A stretch of DNA of 64,000 bases. Source: an uncultured Bacteroidales bacterium. GTDB taxonomy: Bacteria; Bacteroidota; Bacteroidia; Bacteroidales; F082. A program made the position numbers and the translations under genes. Location of the stretch: contig CAMHJX010000018.1 in NCBI GenBank assembly GCA_946185535.1, positions 1 through 64,000 on the forward strand. The letters are read 5' to 3'. Below the pieces are notes generated by a model. It worked only from the letters and a program-made list of their open reading frames with translations, was not told where the DNA came from and made no database searches. Positions 16,669-23,544 of this stretch are shown here, in pieces (positions within the stretch are counted from its first letter, which is position 1; each line of letters opens with the position of its first letter).

Positions 16669-17471
16669 GGATAAAAATTGCCTTTGGCATCAATACTCAA
16701 CATTCTTCCTGCGCCACACCAATTGTTGTTTTTTTGAATAGGCAATGGCTTTCCAATAAAGTCATTAAAAAAAGCACATTCAATTTTATCATATAGATTG
16801 TTATCTATTAGATAATCTCCTAATGAAACAAGTTGATTCTCAAATAATAAATCATCCCCTTCTTTCCAAACATTTTCAAACACGCAATTGATATGAATAG
16901 TCTTAATTCCAAGGTTTATAATATGTATCACACTTTCCTTAATATATGGAATGTCTTCTGAACTTATTGTTACTTTTGTGCTGCATTGTGGGAATTGAGA
17001 CAACCATAATGGAATGTTTTTAACGACATCATCATAAGAACCTCGACCATCTTTATAAACACGGTTTATATCGTGTTTCCGTTTAGTTCCGTCAATGGTA
17101 ATTGTAATGTCGATATGATTGCGGTTCTTTTCTATGTATAACTGAACTTTTTTTGAATTATACAACAATCCATTTGTTGTGAAATCGAACATATATTTAT
17201 TAAACCATGGATGATTTAATCTGAACATTTCCGTTTTTAAATAATCGGATATTCTGTCAATCAAATCAATTTCCAATGTTGGTTCGCCGCCAATGAAATC
17301 AAAGGATACCGTATCGTATTTGAGAAAATCCTTGTTATTTAGTATGTAATCAATTGCCTTTTTTGCAATGTCAAATGTCATTATCTCATCGCTATTTTTA
17401 CCAACCAAGTAACAATACTTACAGTTTAATTGACAATCTTTGGTGACAATAAAGGTTATTGTTTTGTTCAT
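16503..17471 (-). CDS. Radical SAM CXXX-peptide maturase, locus 1, truncated by frameshift
   Basis: From the ATG at 17471 (MNKTITFIVTKDCQLNCKYC) the frame shows a radical SAM core: CX3CX2C (CQLNCKYC), FDFIGGEPTLE, ITIDGTKRKHD, and the first SPASM pair CGAGRMLSIDAKGNFYPC. After SLRDK the frame shifts and runs into about 46 nonsense residues, so the other SPASM cysteines are lost to the fragment at 16396-16668. The family is the CXXX-target radical SAM peptide maturases (TIGR04115-like, from memory). Sampled 60-base rows here are 27% G+C, against 63% in the C-terminal part, and the protein is clearly less like locus 2 here. That suggests a recombinant gene. An upstream in-frame TTG/ATG region to 17519 is possible but overlaps a hairpin. 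It may still bind precursor; full activity is doubtful. Confidence 0.8.
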   Translation of the reverse strand: MNKTITFIVTKDCQLNCKYCYLVGKNSDEIMTFDIAKKAIDYILNNKDFLKYDTVSFDFIGGEPTLEIDLIDRISDYLKTEMFRLNHPWFNKYMFDFTTNGLLYNSKKVQLYIEKNRNHIDITITIDGTKRKHDINRVYKDGRGSYDDVVKNIPLWLSQFPQCSTKVTISSEDIPYIKESVIHIINLGIKTIHINCVFENVWKEGDDLLFENQLVSLGDYLIDNNLYDKIECAFFNDFIGKPLPIQKNNNWCGAGRMLSIDAKGNFYPCTRFAQYSLRDKRSASNVRWRAAVPGAKARTTTQRRPTPCLNEPRPSALCTRQG

Positions 17472-17498
17472 ATTTGTTATTATTTTGAGTTTTTTAAA

Positions 17499-17535
17499 GA
17501 GTGTACCAGAAGACATCATTGTTTCTGGTACACTC
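17499..17535 (-). terminator. Stem-loop between precursor and radical SAM gene, locus 1
   Basis: A perfect 13-bp inverted repeat (gagtgtaccagaa at 17499-17511, ttctggtacactc at 17523-17535) with an 11-nt loop lies between the precursor stop (17544) and the maturase start (17471). On the minus strand it is followed by TTTAAAAAACTC rather than a U-run. It could be a partial terminator or an RNA-stabilising hairpin that makes more precursor than enzyme. Locus 2 has no comparable hairpin at this site. Confidence 0.55.
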
Positions 17536-17543
17536 TTCCAAAT

Positions 17544-17801
17544 TTAAAGTTGGTAATGTGTGCAAAGTTGGATGCAGGCTTGATAGCATCCATCATCGCA
17601 ATCGCCAGCGCAGTCGCCCTCACAAGAACCACTGCATGTTTTACCACATCCTCCACAACCAGTATTTACTGGATCTTTTGAACATGAAGATAGCACCGAG
17701 GTGCCAAACAATGCTACTGCGAACAGTGGAAGAGCCTTTTTCGCTGCTTCCTTGAAGAACTCCCTTCTTCCTTGAAGGTCTTTTTTCTCTTCGTTTTCCA
17801 T
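17544..17801 (-). CDS. CXXX-repeat RiPP precursor with Tat lipoprotein signal, locus 1
   Basis: The 85-residue product starts MENEEKKDLQGRREFFKEAA, a twin-arginine motif (GRREFFK), followed by a hydrophobic stretch (ALPLFAVALFGTSVL) and a lipobox (LSSC). It should therefore be exported by Tat and lipidated at that Cys. The core then reads CGGCGKTCSGSCEGDC and goes on to CAGDCDDGCYQACIQLC: nine cysteines, seven intervals of them in strict CXXX register. The leader closely matches that of the locus-2 precursor (RREFFKEAAKKALP). It is the first gene of the operon, 72 bp before the radical SAM start. The modification is unknown; thioether or another Cys-based crosslink is inference from the radical SAM/SPASM partner. 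Confidence 0.88.
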   Translation of the reverse strand: MENEEKKDLQGRREFFKEAAKKALPLFAVALFGTSVLSSCSKDPVNTGCGGCGKTCSGSCEGDCAGDCDDGCYQACIQLCTHYQL

Positions 17802-17852
17802 CGTTTATCCTTTCTTTTTGTGCCCGTGGCTCAATAGGCATGGTTAGTAAAA

Positions 17853-18170
17853 GGCAAACAGAGCGGAGCCTCCCAAACTTATCCTTATTTCTGGCTGTTG
17901 GGTCTGGACTCCCATAAATTTTCAAAATAATGGATACGGTAAAGCTCCACTGTTTATGTAAGTATATATGAATACACAAACATTAAACAGTGAAAGTCGC
18001 CTCATCTCATCACTCCTCAAAATTTATGCGAATTGTCCAGATTCACAGCCGAGGAACAAAGCGAAGAATGCGCTTTCTCTGACCATGCCGTTTTCTCTCG
18101 GCTTGGCAACTGCAAAAATAGAGAAAAATTCAGAAGTACAAGGGCTTTTCGGGAAAAATGTTTAATTTTG
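17853..18170. promoter_or_regulatory. Conserved divergent control region of CXXX locus 1
   Basis: The 410-bp gap between the precursor gene and the antitoxin-like gene is largely shared with locus 2. Exact shared blocks include 17853-17892 (40 bp) and 17922-17958 (37 bp). A 9-bp inverted repeat, cactgttta (17948-17956) and taaacagtg (17984-17992), is present in both. A nested stem (agccgag...ctcggct around aaagcg...cgcttt, 18042-18104) keeps its inner part in locus 2. No open frame explains the conservation. The minus-strand part probably makes a leader RNA of about 150 nt for the RiPP operon, and the plus-strand part drives the toxin-antitoxin pair. Confidence 0.7.
18163..18170 (+). promoter_or_regulatory. 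Predicted -7 element of the GNAT toxin-antitoxin pair
   Basis: TAATTTTG matches TAnnTTTG and is followed by cac, as in the equivalent place of locus 2 (51802-51809). It lies 43 bp before the antitoxin-like ATG. No clear -33 box is seen. Confidence 0.5.
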
Positions 18171-18212
18171 CACAGAATTTGAATAGAATAGAAAAAGTAA
18201 GGAGATAAAATC

Positions 18213-18365
18213 ATGGCAAAACCCATCAAAGAAACGCCCATCCTTTTCGGTGAAGACGCTCGCCGTTTTGAAGCACGGATGAAAGAGAAGCGGACGGAAT
18301 CGCCGGAAGACAGGGCTAGAAGATTAAAGATTTACGAAATGCTGATGGCAACAGCCAATTTCTAA
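18213..18365 (+). CDS. Small antitoxin-like protein before a GNAT toxin
   Basis: A 50-residue frame starts at the ATG at 18213, 8 nt after an AGGAGA ribosome binding site that is unusually good for this phylum. It encodes MAKPIKETPILFGEDARRFE, then a basic, helical ARMKEKRTESPEDRARRLK. I do not recognise the family. Its size, charge and position 4 nt before a GNAT-fold acetyltransferase fit the antitoxin of a TacT-type toxin-antitoxin pair. Similar N termini (TPILFGEDARRF) occur in small antitoxin-like proteins of this phylum, which is from memory. Confidence 0.65.
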   Translation: MAKPIKETPILFGEDARRFEARMKEKRTESPEDRARRLKIYEMLMATANF

Positions 18366-18369
18366 GTTT

Positions 18370-18924
18370 ATGGAAAAGGAAGAGGCTTTTGCACAGTATC
18401 GCATTTACAAGTTGGCAGAGGACGAGAGAATTGAATCGTTCGATTGTGGCGATGCCGACTTGAATGATTTTGCATTGAATGATGCGCAACCTTACCGTAA
18501 GGAAAAGTTGGCGGTTACTTATACACTTCTCGACAAGGAGGATAGCTGTATCGTTGCGGCTTTCTTCTGTTTGTTGAACGATCGTATCTCTATGGCGGAT
18601 TTCGATACCAAGACAGAGTATAACCGTTTTCGGAAAAGATTCGTCAATGCGAAGCGTATCAAAAGCTATCCAGCAGCAAAGATTGGCCGTTTTGCTGTAT
18701 CCAAGTCAATGAAAGGCAAGAATATAGGTTCTTTTTTACTTGACTTCATCAAGTCGTTTTTTGTCGTCGATAACAAAACAGGATGCCGTTTCCTTACCGT
18801 GGATGCATACACCGATGCCGTGCCGTTTTACTTGAAAAACGGTTTTGTCCCGCTCAATGAGGACGATAAGGATGACGATACGCGATTGCTCTATTTCGAT
18901 TTGAACGATGTGAGCGGAGAATAA
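18370..18924 (+). CDS. GNAT-family acetyltransferase, probable TA toxin
   Basis: The 184-residue protein has IESFDCGDADLNDFALNDA near the N terminus, KIGRFAVSKSMKGKNIGSFL as the acetyl-CoA-binding strand and loop, and VPFYLKNGFVPL near the end. These are the signatures of GNAT N-acetyltransferases of the TacT/AtaT toxin group, which block translation by acetylating aminoacyl-tRNA. The usual R/Q-x-x-G-x-G/A loop reads SKSMKGKNIG. It follows the 50-residue antitoxin-like gene by 4 nt and lies divergent from the CXXX operon. The tRNA target is unknown. A housekeeping acetyltransferase role is the alternative. Confidence 0.75.
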   Translation: MEKEEAFAQYRIYKLAEDERIESFDCGDADLNDFALNDAQPYRKEKLAVTYTLLDKEDSCIVAAFFCLLNDRISMADFDTKTEYNRFRKRFVNAKRIKSYPAAKIGRFAVSKSMKGKNIGSFLLDFIKSFFVVDNKTGCRFLTVDAYTDAVPFYLKNGFVPLNEDDKDDDTRLLYFDLNDVSGE

Positions 18925-18936
18925 ACCTCCCATTTC

Positions 18937-21165
18937 CTACAGTTTCCAAATCGCCTCCACCTTCAAATCCGTCTTGTGATTCCCTTGAATCAAGGTCAAT
19001 CCGCTGCCGATTTCCTCACGGTCGCTGTAGATGGTGCGCCCAATGCGGGCATATAGCGTCAAGGCGTTGAATAGCTTAACCTTTCCTAAAAGATACACCC
19101 TCATGCCTTTGCCGTAAAGGGCGGGAACGCTGAAGGAATAGAGCACATCATTCTCGTAGGCGTAGATGCGCGTGTTGTAGTCCTGGGCGTCGAAGATGGC
19201 GTAACGGAAAGCAAGGCTATAGGGCTTGTCTTCGGGCTTGTAGGCGATGTCTTGGCAGAGGAAATAACCGTGTTCGTTGCTGCCATCATCATTGCGGTAG
19301 TGTGCATATTCGGCCTTGTTGCTGCAATGCAAATCCCAACCAATCTGATAGTTGATGTTGAAACGCACCGCGTTCTTGGTGTAGAAGATGGGGTAGTGAC
19401 TGAAGACAAATGCATCGGTGGAATTTTTCATCTTGGTCTTGGAGCGGAATTGCAGGTAGGCTTGTGTGCGACGGTTGAAGCTGTGGCTGATGCGCAAATA
19501 GTAGTCGCGTCCGCGACTGGGTGCGTTGACTTGTGAGGTTAGCCAGGTGTATTGGAACTGGTCGACATAGGCGAGGATGTTCCAATAAGGTGCAGGGGCG
19601 ACTTCCACGCCAAGATAGATACCTCGTTGCCCTTGGTTGCGGCTGCCTTCACCGAAGGCGTTGCTCATGAGGTTTTGGTAGGCCTTGCCATAGTCGCGAT
19701 AAAGGATAGTAAAGTTTAAATAACCGGCAGGTTTTACGGTCAAGCCGACCAAACCAGCAAAGCCAAGGGTCGTTGAGCTTGTCGAAATCGAAGATTCAAC
19801 GTAGTTAAACCTCGATTGTATTGAGGTCGGCCCTTCGACGGGCTCAGGGACCTTGGCTCCATGATTATAACTCATCGCCATTTCTCCAAAAACCGCATAT
19901 TTCCCTTTAACATACTTGATGTCAATACCTTGGTTGGTGAGCTTTTGCCCTTGGAAGTAGAATTGGTTGTAATGGCTGGGCTTGAGTTCGAGTGGTACGC
20001 TGAGCCACGTATGGTGGGCTGTGTAACCGACCTCGAAATGAGCAATGGAATAAGCTAGATGCCCTCCAATCACTTGTTGCCGTATGGCATGACGGTCTTG
20101 CAGCTCGCCAATAGTGCGATGATACCCCGTCTCTTGCAGGCTGCTGACGAACTCGGCTTCGCTTTCCAAGGTGTCAGCCACGCTGACATTGGCATCGACC
20201 CAACGATTGGAATAGAATAATGTCCCGCTAAAAGGCCCGCTGCCAAGGGTGACGGCAGCACCGCGCATGAAAGCATACTCGCTGGCCGACCCTTTGGGTG
20301 TAATGCCGCGTCCTTGTTTCATCACACTGCTGCCTGCGCCTGCTTTTCCGAAACTCATTCCCGACCATAGCGTCAAGCCTTGGCCAAAGGCGAGCTGGTA
20401 GTCGCCCAAAACAGCCGCTTTAACAATGCCCAAGTCCTTGGCATAGAGGTGGAAGCCGACAAAGTCGAAGCCACGACGGAATTGGCTTCCCAAGAATTTC
20501 TGGATGGTGTCGCTGACCTTGTCGGTGTAGAACATCTCGCCAGCGTCTTTTTCCAAGACAAAGCCTGCGCGGATTTTGTTCCTATAGTTATAGGTGTATT
20601 TGAATTGGAGCTTCTGTGGACTGCCGAGATAGCGCGAGTTGGGCTTGGCCAAGAGGGCGGAGTCATCGATGGGCATGTAACCTTGTTGCCGTTCAAGGAT
20701 TTGTTCATAACGGCCCACCAGTTGATGCTTGCCATAACGCGCCATATTGTTGAGTGTGATTTTGTCCTTGTTATGTTCCTGCCCGATGTAGATTAAAGGC
20801 TTGATGATAGCCATAGTCTGTTCATCGAAGCCTTCCACCATCTCCAACTCTTCCAAAAAGAGGAAATCGCCGTAATAGCGGCGGTATTGCTGCAATTCCT
20901 CAAATTGGAACATACTGAGCAGGCGCAACTCGACCAAGCGCATGGTCTCCTCGCTGTTGAGGTTGACGGGATTCTCGCTGAGGAAGATGTAGTTTTCCAA
21001 AAGGTCCTCAAAATCGGTGTCTTCATCGCTGTCTTCTGCTAATCGTTCCACCTGTTCGATGAGTAGCTGGTTCAAAGCCTCTGTGCTGAGCGTGTCGATG
21101 GCAATCTGCGCCTTCGCAAACAAGGTGGATGTTAGGGATAATATGATGAAAACCAGTCTTTTCAT
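18937..21165 (-). CDS. Outer-membrane protein with N-terminal helix-hairpin-helix region
   Basis: The ATG at 21165 lies 1 nt after the stop of the upstream gene and gives MKRLVFIILSLTSTLFAKAQ, a signal peptide ending in AQ; a TTG four codons earlier is less likely. Residues of about 30-130 are helical, with EELEMVEGFDEQTMAIIKPL resembling a helix-hairpin-helix motif. The rest is a long series of amphipathic beta strands ending in Trp-Lys-Leu, a typical beta-barrel. Such HhH-plus-barrel proteins are widespread in Bacteroidota; their role is not known to me. A PEPVEG repeat (KVPEPVEGPTS) and a decayed second copy (ESSISTSSTT) interrupt a loop of the barrel. It forms an operon with the barrel gene 21167-21991. 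Confidence 0.7.
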   Translation of the reverse strand: MKRLVFIILSLTSTLFAKAQIAIDTLSTEALNQLLIEQVERLAEDSDEDTDFEDLLENYIFLSENPVNLNSEETMRLVELRLLSMFQFEELQQYRRYYGDFLFLEELEMVEGFDEQTMAIIKPLIYIGQEHNKDKITLNNMARYGKHQLVGRYEQILERQQGYMPIDDSALLAKPNSRYLGSPQKLQFKYTYNYRNKIRAGFVLEKDAGEMFYTDKVSDTIQKFLGSQFRRGFDFVGFHLYAKDLGIVKAAVLGDYQLAFGQGLTLWSGMSFGKAGAGSSVMKQGRGITPKGSASEYAFMRGAAVTLGSGPFSGTLFYSNRWVDANVSVADTLESEAEFVSSLQETGYHRTIGELQDRHAIRQQVIGGHLAYSIAHFEVGYTAHHTWLSVPLELKPSHYNQFYFQGQKLTNQGIDIKYVKGKYAVFGEMAMSYNHGAKVPEPVEGPTSIQSRFNYVESSISTSSTTLGFAGLVGLTVKPAGYLNFTILYRDYGKAYQNLMSNAFGEGSRNQGQRGIYLGVEVAPAPYWNILAYVDQFQYTWLTSQVNAPSRGRDYYLRISHSFNRRTQAYLQFRSKTKMKNSTDAFVFSHYPIFYTKNAVRFNINYQIGWDLHCSNKAEYAHYRNDDGSNEHGYFLCQDIAYKPEDKPYSLAFRYAIFDAQDYNTRIYAYENDVLYSFSVPALYGKGMRVYLLGKVKLFNALTLYARIGRTIYSDREEIGSGLTLIQGNHKTDLKVEAIWKL
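19769..19852. repeat. PEPVEG repeat pair inside the barrel gene
   Basis: A clean copy (core cccttcgacgggctcaggg) lies at 19829-19852. A decayed copy (gtcgttgagcttgtcgaaat) starts at 19769. Read on the minus strand the clean copy gives VPEPVEGPT in frame. The two copies flank about 40 bp. Confidence 0.75.
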
Positions 21166-21166
21166 G

Positions 21167-21991
21167 TCATTTTCCAATGCTGAATATCATACCGATTTGA
21201 ATCGATGTCCCTAATTCGTTGTGCAGTTGTGCCGCCACATTGATTTGTGCGAAACGAATGGCATAACCCAATCCGAAACTCAGGATGCCTGGGTTGGTGT
21301 GCACACCTGCGCGGATATATAGATTCTTAACAGCTTCATACTCCAATCCGCCACGTAAGCTGACACCAATGCGTTCGGTGTTTTTCTCGATTTCGCATTG
21401 GCCGATGAAGTCCTTGGTGAATTGGTAGGCCATACCAAAACGCATCACAATGGGAATCTTTTCATGGTTCAGGGTCTGCTCGAAGCTGAAATTGACGGGG
21501 TTGAAGATGTAAGTGCCTAAGGTCAGTTTATCGGTGACATGCGACTGGATCCCTAACTCAAAAGTGACCGCGTTAAATTTGCCGTAGTCGTTGCCGATTT
21601 TGAGTAGGAGATAATCGAGTTGCAGACCGATTTGCAGGTAGCGACCGAAGTCTTTGGCGTAGGCCAGCCCGAACTTGTTCTCGTTGTATTTCGATGAACC
21701 GAATTGGTTGAAACTTACTCCCAATGTGCCGAACTTGGTGGGCAAGGCGAGGGCGCCGCATTTATAGGCCGTCTCGGGCAGCATCCAACGGTTTTCGTAG
21801 TAGAGACCGAGGCTGATCTTGTCCAGGTTGGCCATACCGGCAGGGTTGTTTTGCATGGCCCAAAGACCTTGTGAGGCCACCGACGAGCCTCCCATGGCAG
21901 CAGCGCGACCCCCGATAGGATGGATGATGTCGTAGGCGAAAATGTTTGATGCTGTGATGATTAGCGATATTAGAAGTAGAAGATTTTTCAT
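21167..21991 (-). CDS. PorV/PorQ-like outer-membrane beta-barrel protein
   Basis: The 274-residue protein has a signal peptide (MKNLLLLISLIITASNIFA), then YDIIHPIGGRAAAMGGSSVA and WAMQNNPAGMANLD. This Gly/Ala-rich start with an NPAG motif is typical of the FadL-like barrels annotated as the PorV/PorQ family in Bacteroidota. Some members are type IX secretion components; others are not, and I cannot assign this one. The rest alternates strands and short turns up to a terminal FSIGK. It is cotranscribed with the HhH barrel gene, whose ATG follows its stop by 1 nt. A CAAATGTA match at 22012-22019 is a likely -7 element. Confidence 0.7.
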   Translation of the reverse strand: MKNLLLLISLIITASNIFAYDIIHPIGGRAAAMGGSSVASQGLWAMQNNPAGMANLDKISLGLYYENRWMLPETAYKCGALALPTKFGTLGVSFNQFGSSKYNENKFGLAYAKDFGRYLQIGLQLDYLLLKIGNDYGKFNAVTFELGIQSHVTDKLTLGTYIFNPVNFSFEQTLNHEKIPIVMRFGMAYQFTKDFIGQCEIEKNTERIGVSLRGGLEYEAVKNLYIRAGVHTNPGILSFGLGYAIRFAQINVAAQLHNELGTSIQIGMIFSIGK

Positions 21992-22011
21992 GCAATTGGA
22001 GTTTTATGCCG

Positions 22012-22019
22012 CAAATGTA
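22012..22019 (-). promoter_or_regulatory. Predicted -7 element of the barrel operon
   Basis: The minus strand reads TACATTTG, an exact TAnnTTTG match, 21 bp before the ATG at 21991. Confidence 0.5.
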
Positions 22020-22127
22020 AGGCTGATTTCACAAAAATCAAAATAATTGAGTGAAAATGCACATTTTGCCTAGAGTAGTGGCTTATTCATGTTTTTTTCG
22101 TATTTTCGCCTTCTAAAACATGATCAA

Positions 22128-22631
22128 ATGAATGTCGTTCTCATTGCGGCGGCCATCTGTTTGGCCATTGTCGGCATCGTAGGTGCTATTGTACCGGGCA
22201 TTGCCGGACCGCCTTTCAGTTATTTGAGTGTGTTGGCCGTTTCGTTTGTTGAAGGGGTCGAGCACTCGGTCACTTTCCTTGTGGTCATGGGTGTCATCGC
22301 TGCGGTGATTTTCACTTTGGATTACATCGTGCCCGTTTGGGGGACCAAGAAATTTGGCGGTTCCAAAGCAGGCATGTGGGGGAGTACCATTGGACTTTTG
22401 GTGGGTTTGACGCTCACCTTATTCTTCAATGCGGCCTTCCCCGTCATCTTGGCGGGCCCGTTTTTCGGTGCTTATTTCGGGGAAAGAATCGCGAAAACAC
22501 CTAATAAACAAGCCTGGAAAGCGGCTTTTGGTTCCTTTGTAGGGTTTTTGGTGGGAACGCTGCTGAAACTGATTTACGCATTCGTTTGTTTAGTATTCAT
22601 TGTCAAGGACTTAATTGGTTTACTGGTATGA
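22128..22631 (+). CDS. DUF456 family membrane protein
   Basis: From the ATG at 22128 (MNVVLIAAAICLAIVGIVGA) the 167-residue protein shows the DUF456 pattern: two hydrophobic hairpins, VPGIAGPPFSYLSV, then DYIVPVWGTKKFGGSKAGMW and GPFFGAYFGERIA. An upstream in-frame ATG at 22089 would give a non-hydrophobic extension. The function of DUF456 proteins is unknown. The stop overlaps the start of the transketolase N subunit by 4 bp (ATGA), so the two genes are translationally coupled; no functional link is known. Confidence 0.8.
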   Translation: MNVVLIAAAICLAIVGIVGAIVPGIAGPPFSYLSVLAVSFVEGVEHSVTFLVVMGVIAAVIFTLDYIVPVWGTKKFGGSKAGMWGSTIGLLVGLTLTLFFNAAFPVILAGPFFGAYFGERIAKTPNKQAWKAAFGSFVGFLVGTLLKLIYAFVCLVFIVKDLIGLLV

Positions 22632-23467
22632 CTTCATTGGAAGAGAAAGCGAAACATATCCGTCAGCTTATCTTGACCGCTTTGGCTGAAGCTGGCTCGG
22701 GACATACGGGCGGATCTCTCGATTTGGTCGATATTTTCACTGTATTGTATTTCAACCATTTGCGTCACGACGCGCAACATCCCGAATGGGAGGATCGCGA
22801 TAAGGTGGTGCTTTCCATCGGGCATACGGCTCCCGTGTTGTATGCAACCTTAGCGGCGGCGGGCTATTTTCCTGAGGAAGAGATGCTTACACTGCGCAAA
22901 TTAGGCAGCCGTCTGCAAGGGCATCCGAGCTACGAGTTCCGCTTGCCTGGCTTGGAGACCTGCTCTGGCTCGTTGGGACAAGGTCTGGGTGTGGCATTGG
23001 GTATGGCTCTGGCGGCCAAGATGGACGGCCCTTCGACCCTTCGACGGGCTCAGGGCTCAGGGACCGTGAACCGTGTGTTCTGCATTATGGGCGACGGCGA
23101 GCAGCAGGAGGGAAGCGTTTGGGAGTCGGCCATGGCTGCGGCGCATCATCAGGTGGACAACCTCTGCGCCATCATCGACCGCAACCGCCTGCAAATTGAT
23201 GGCGGCACGGAGAAGGTGATGGCCATCGACCCTTTGCGCGACAAATGGGCAGCTTTCGGATGGCATACCATCGAGATTGACGGGCACGACATGAGCCAAA
23301 TCAAGATGGCGCTGGACTTGGCTGACCAAGAGAAAGGCAGGCCTACCGTCATCATCGCTGATACCATCATGGGCAAGGGCGTGAAGAGCATCGAGGACAA
23401 CAACCAATGGCACGGCAAGGTGCCGAGCAAGGAACAATTACCTGGTTTTATAAACGAATTGTCGTAG
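22628..23467 (+). CDS. Transketolase, N-terminal (TPP pyrophosphate-binding) subunit
   Basis: The 279-residue protein starts at 22628 (MTSLEEKAKHIRQLILTALA). It has ETCSGSLGQGLGVALGMALA, the TPP motif GDGEQQEGSVWE through NRLQIDGG, and IMGKGVKSIED near the end. It is the first half of a split transketolase of the pentose phosphate pathway, with the second subunit encoded 77 bp downstream. Between KMDG and VNRVFCIMGDGE the sequence PSTLRRAQGSGT is encoded by a dispersed repeat (23027-23065) and falls in a surface loop before the TPP motif. The stop codon TAG lies inside another palindromic repeat at 23464-23487. Confidence 0.9.
   Translation: MTSLEEKAKHIRQLILTALAEAGSGHTGGSLDLVDIFTVLYFNHLRHDAQHPEWEDRDKVVLSIGHTAPVLYATLAAAGYFPEEEMLTLRKLGSRLQGHPSYEFRLPGLETCSGSLGQGLGVALGMALAAKMDGPSTLRRAQGSGTVNRVFCIMGDGEQQEGSVWESAMAAAHHQVDNLCAIIDRNRLQIDGGTEKVMAIDPLRDKWAAFGWHTIEIDGHDMSQIKMALDLADQEKGRPTVIIADTIMGKGVKSIEDNNQWHGKVPSKEQLPGFINELS
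23027..23065. repeat. PEPVEG-family repeat inside the transketolase N-subunit gene
   Basis: The segment reads ggcccttcgacc, cttcgacgggctcaggg, ctcagggacc, with short internal duplications at both ends. It is read in the orientation opposite to the PEPVEG genes, giving PSTLRRAQGSGT, and keeps the frame open. Confidence 0.75.
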
Positions 23468-23531
23468 AGACGCAATGATTGCGTCTCCTGAAAAACGGAA
23501 TTAATTTGAGACGCAATCATTGCGTCTCTAC
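23464..23531. repeat. Inverted pair of gagacgcaat palindromes between transketolase subunits
   Basis: Copy one (23464-23487) and copy two (23508-23531) are exact reverse complements, and each is a near-palindrome (gagacgcaat, one central base, attgcgtctc). Together they can form a long hairpin. The first contains the TAG stop of the N subunit; the second ends 13 bp before the ATG of the C subunit. Single relatives lie at 37401-37425, 39804-39826 and 63713-63736. Confidence 0.85.
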
Positions 23532-23544
23532 AAAACGAAACGTC

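Noticed and set aside
23479..23544. Longer N terminus for the transketolase C subunit
   Set aside because: The extra 22 codons are made of the gagacgcaat repeat; the ATG at 23545 gives the usual family start.
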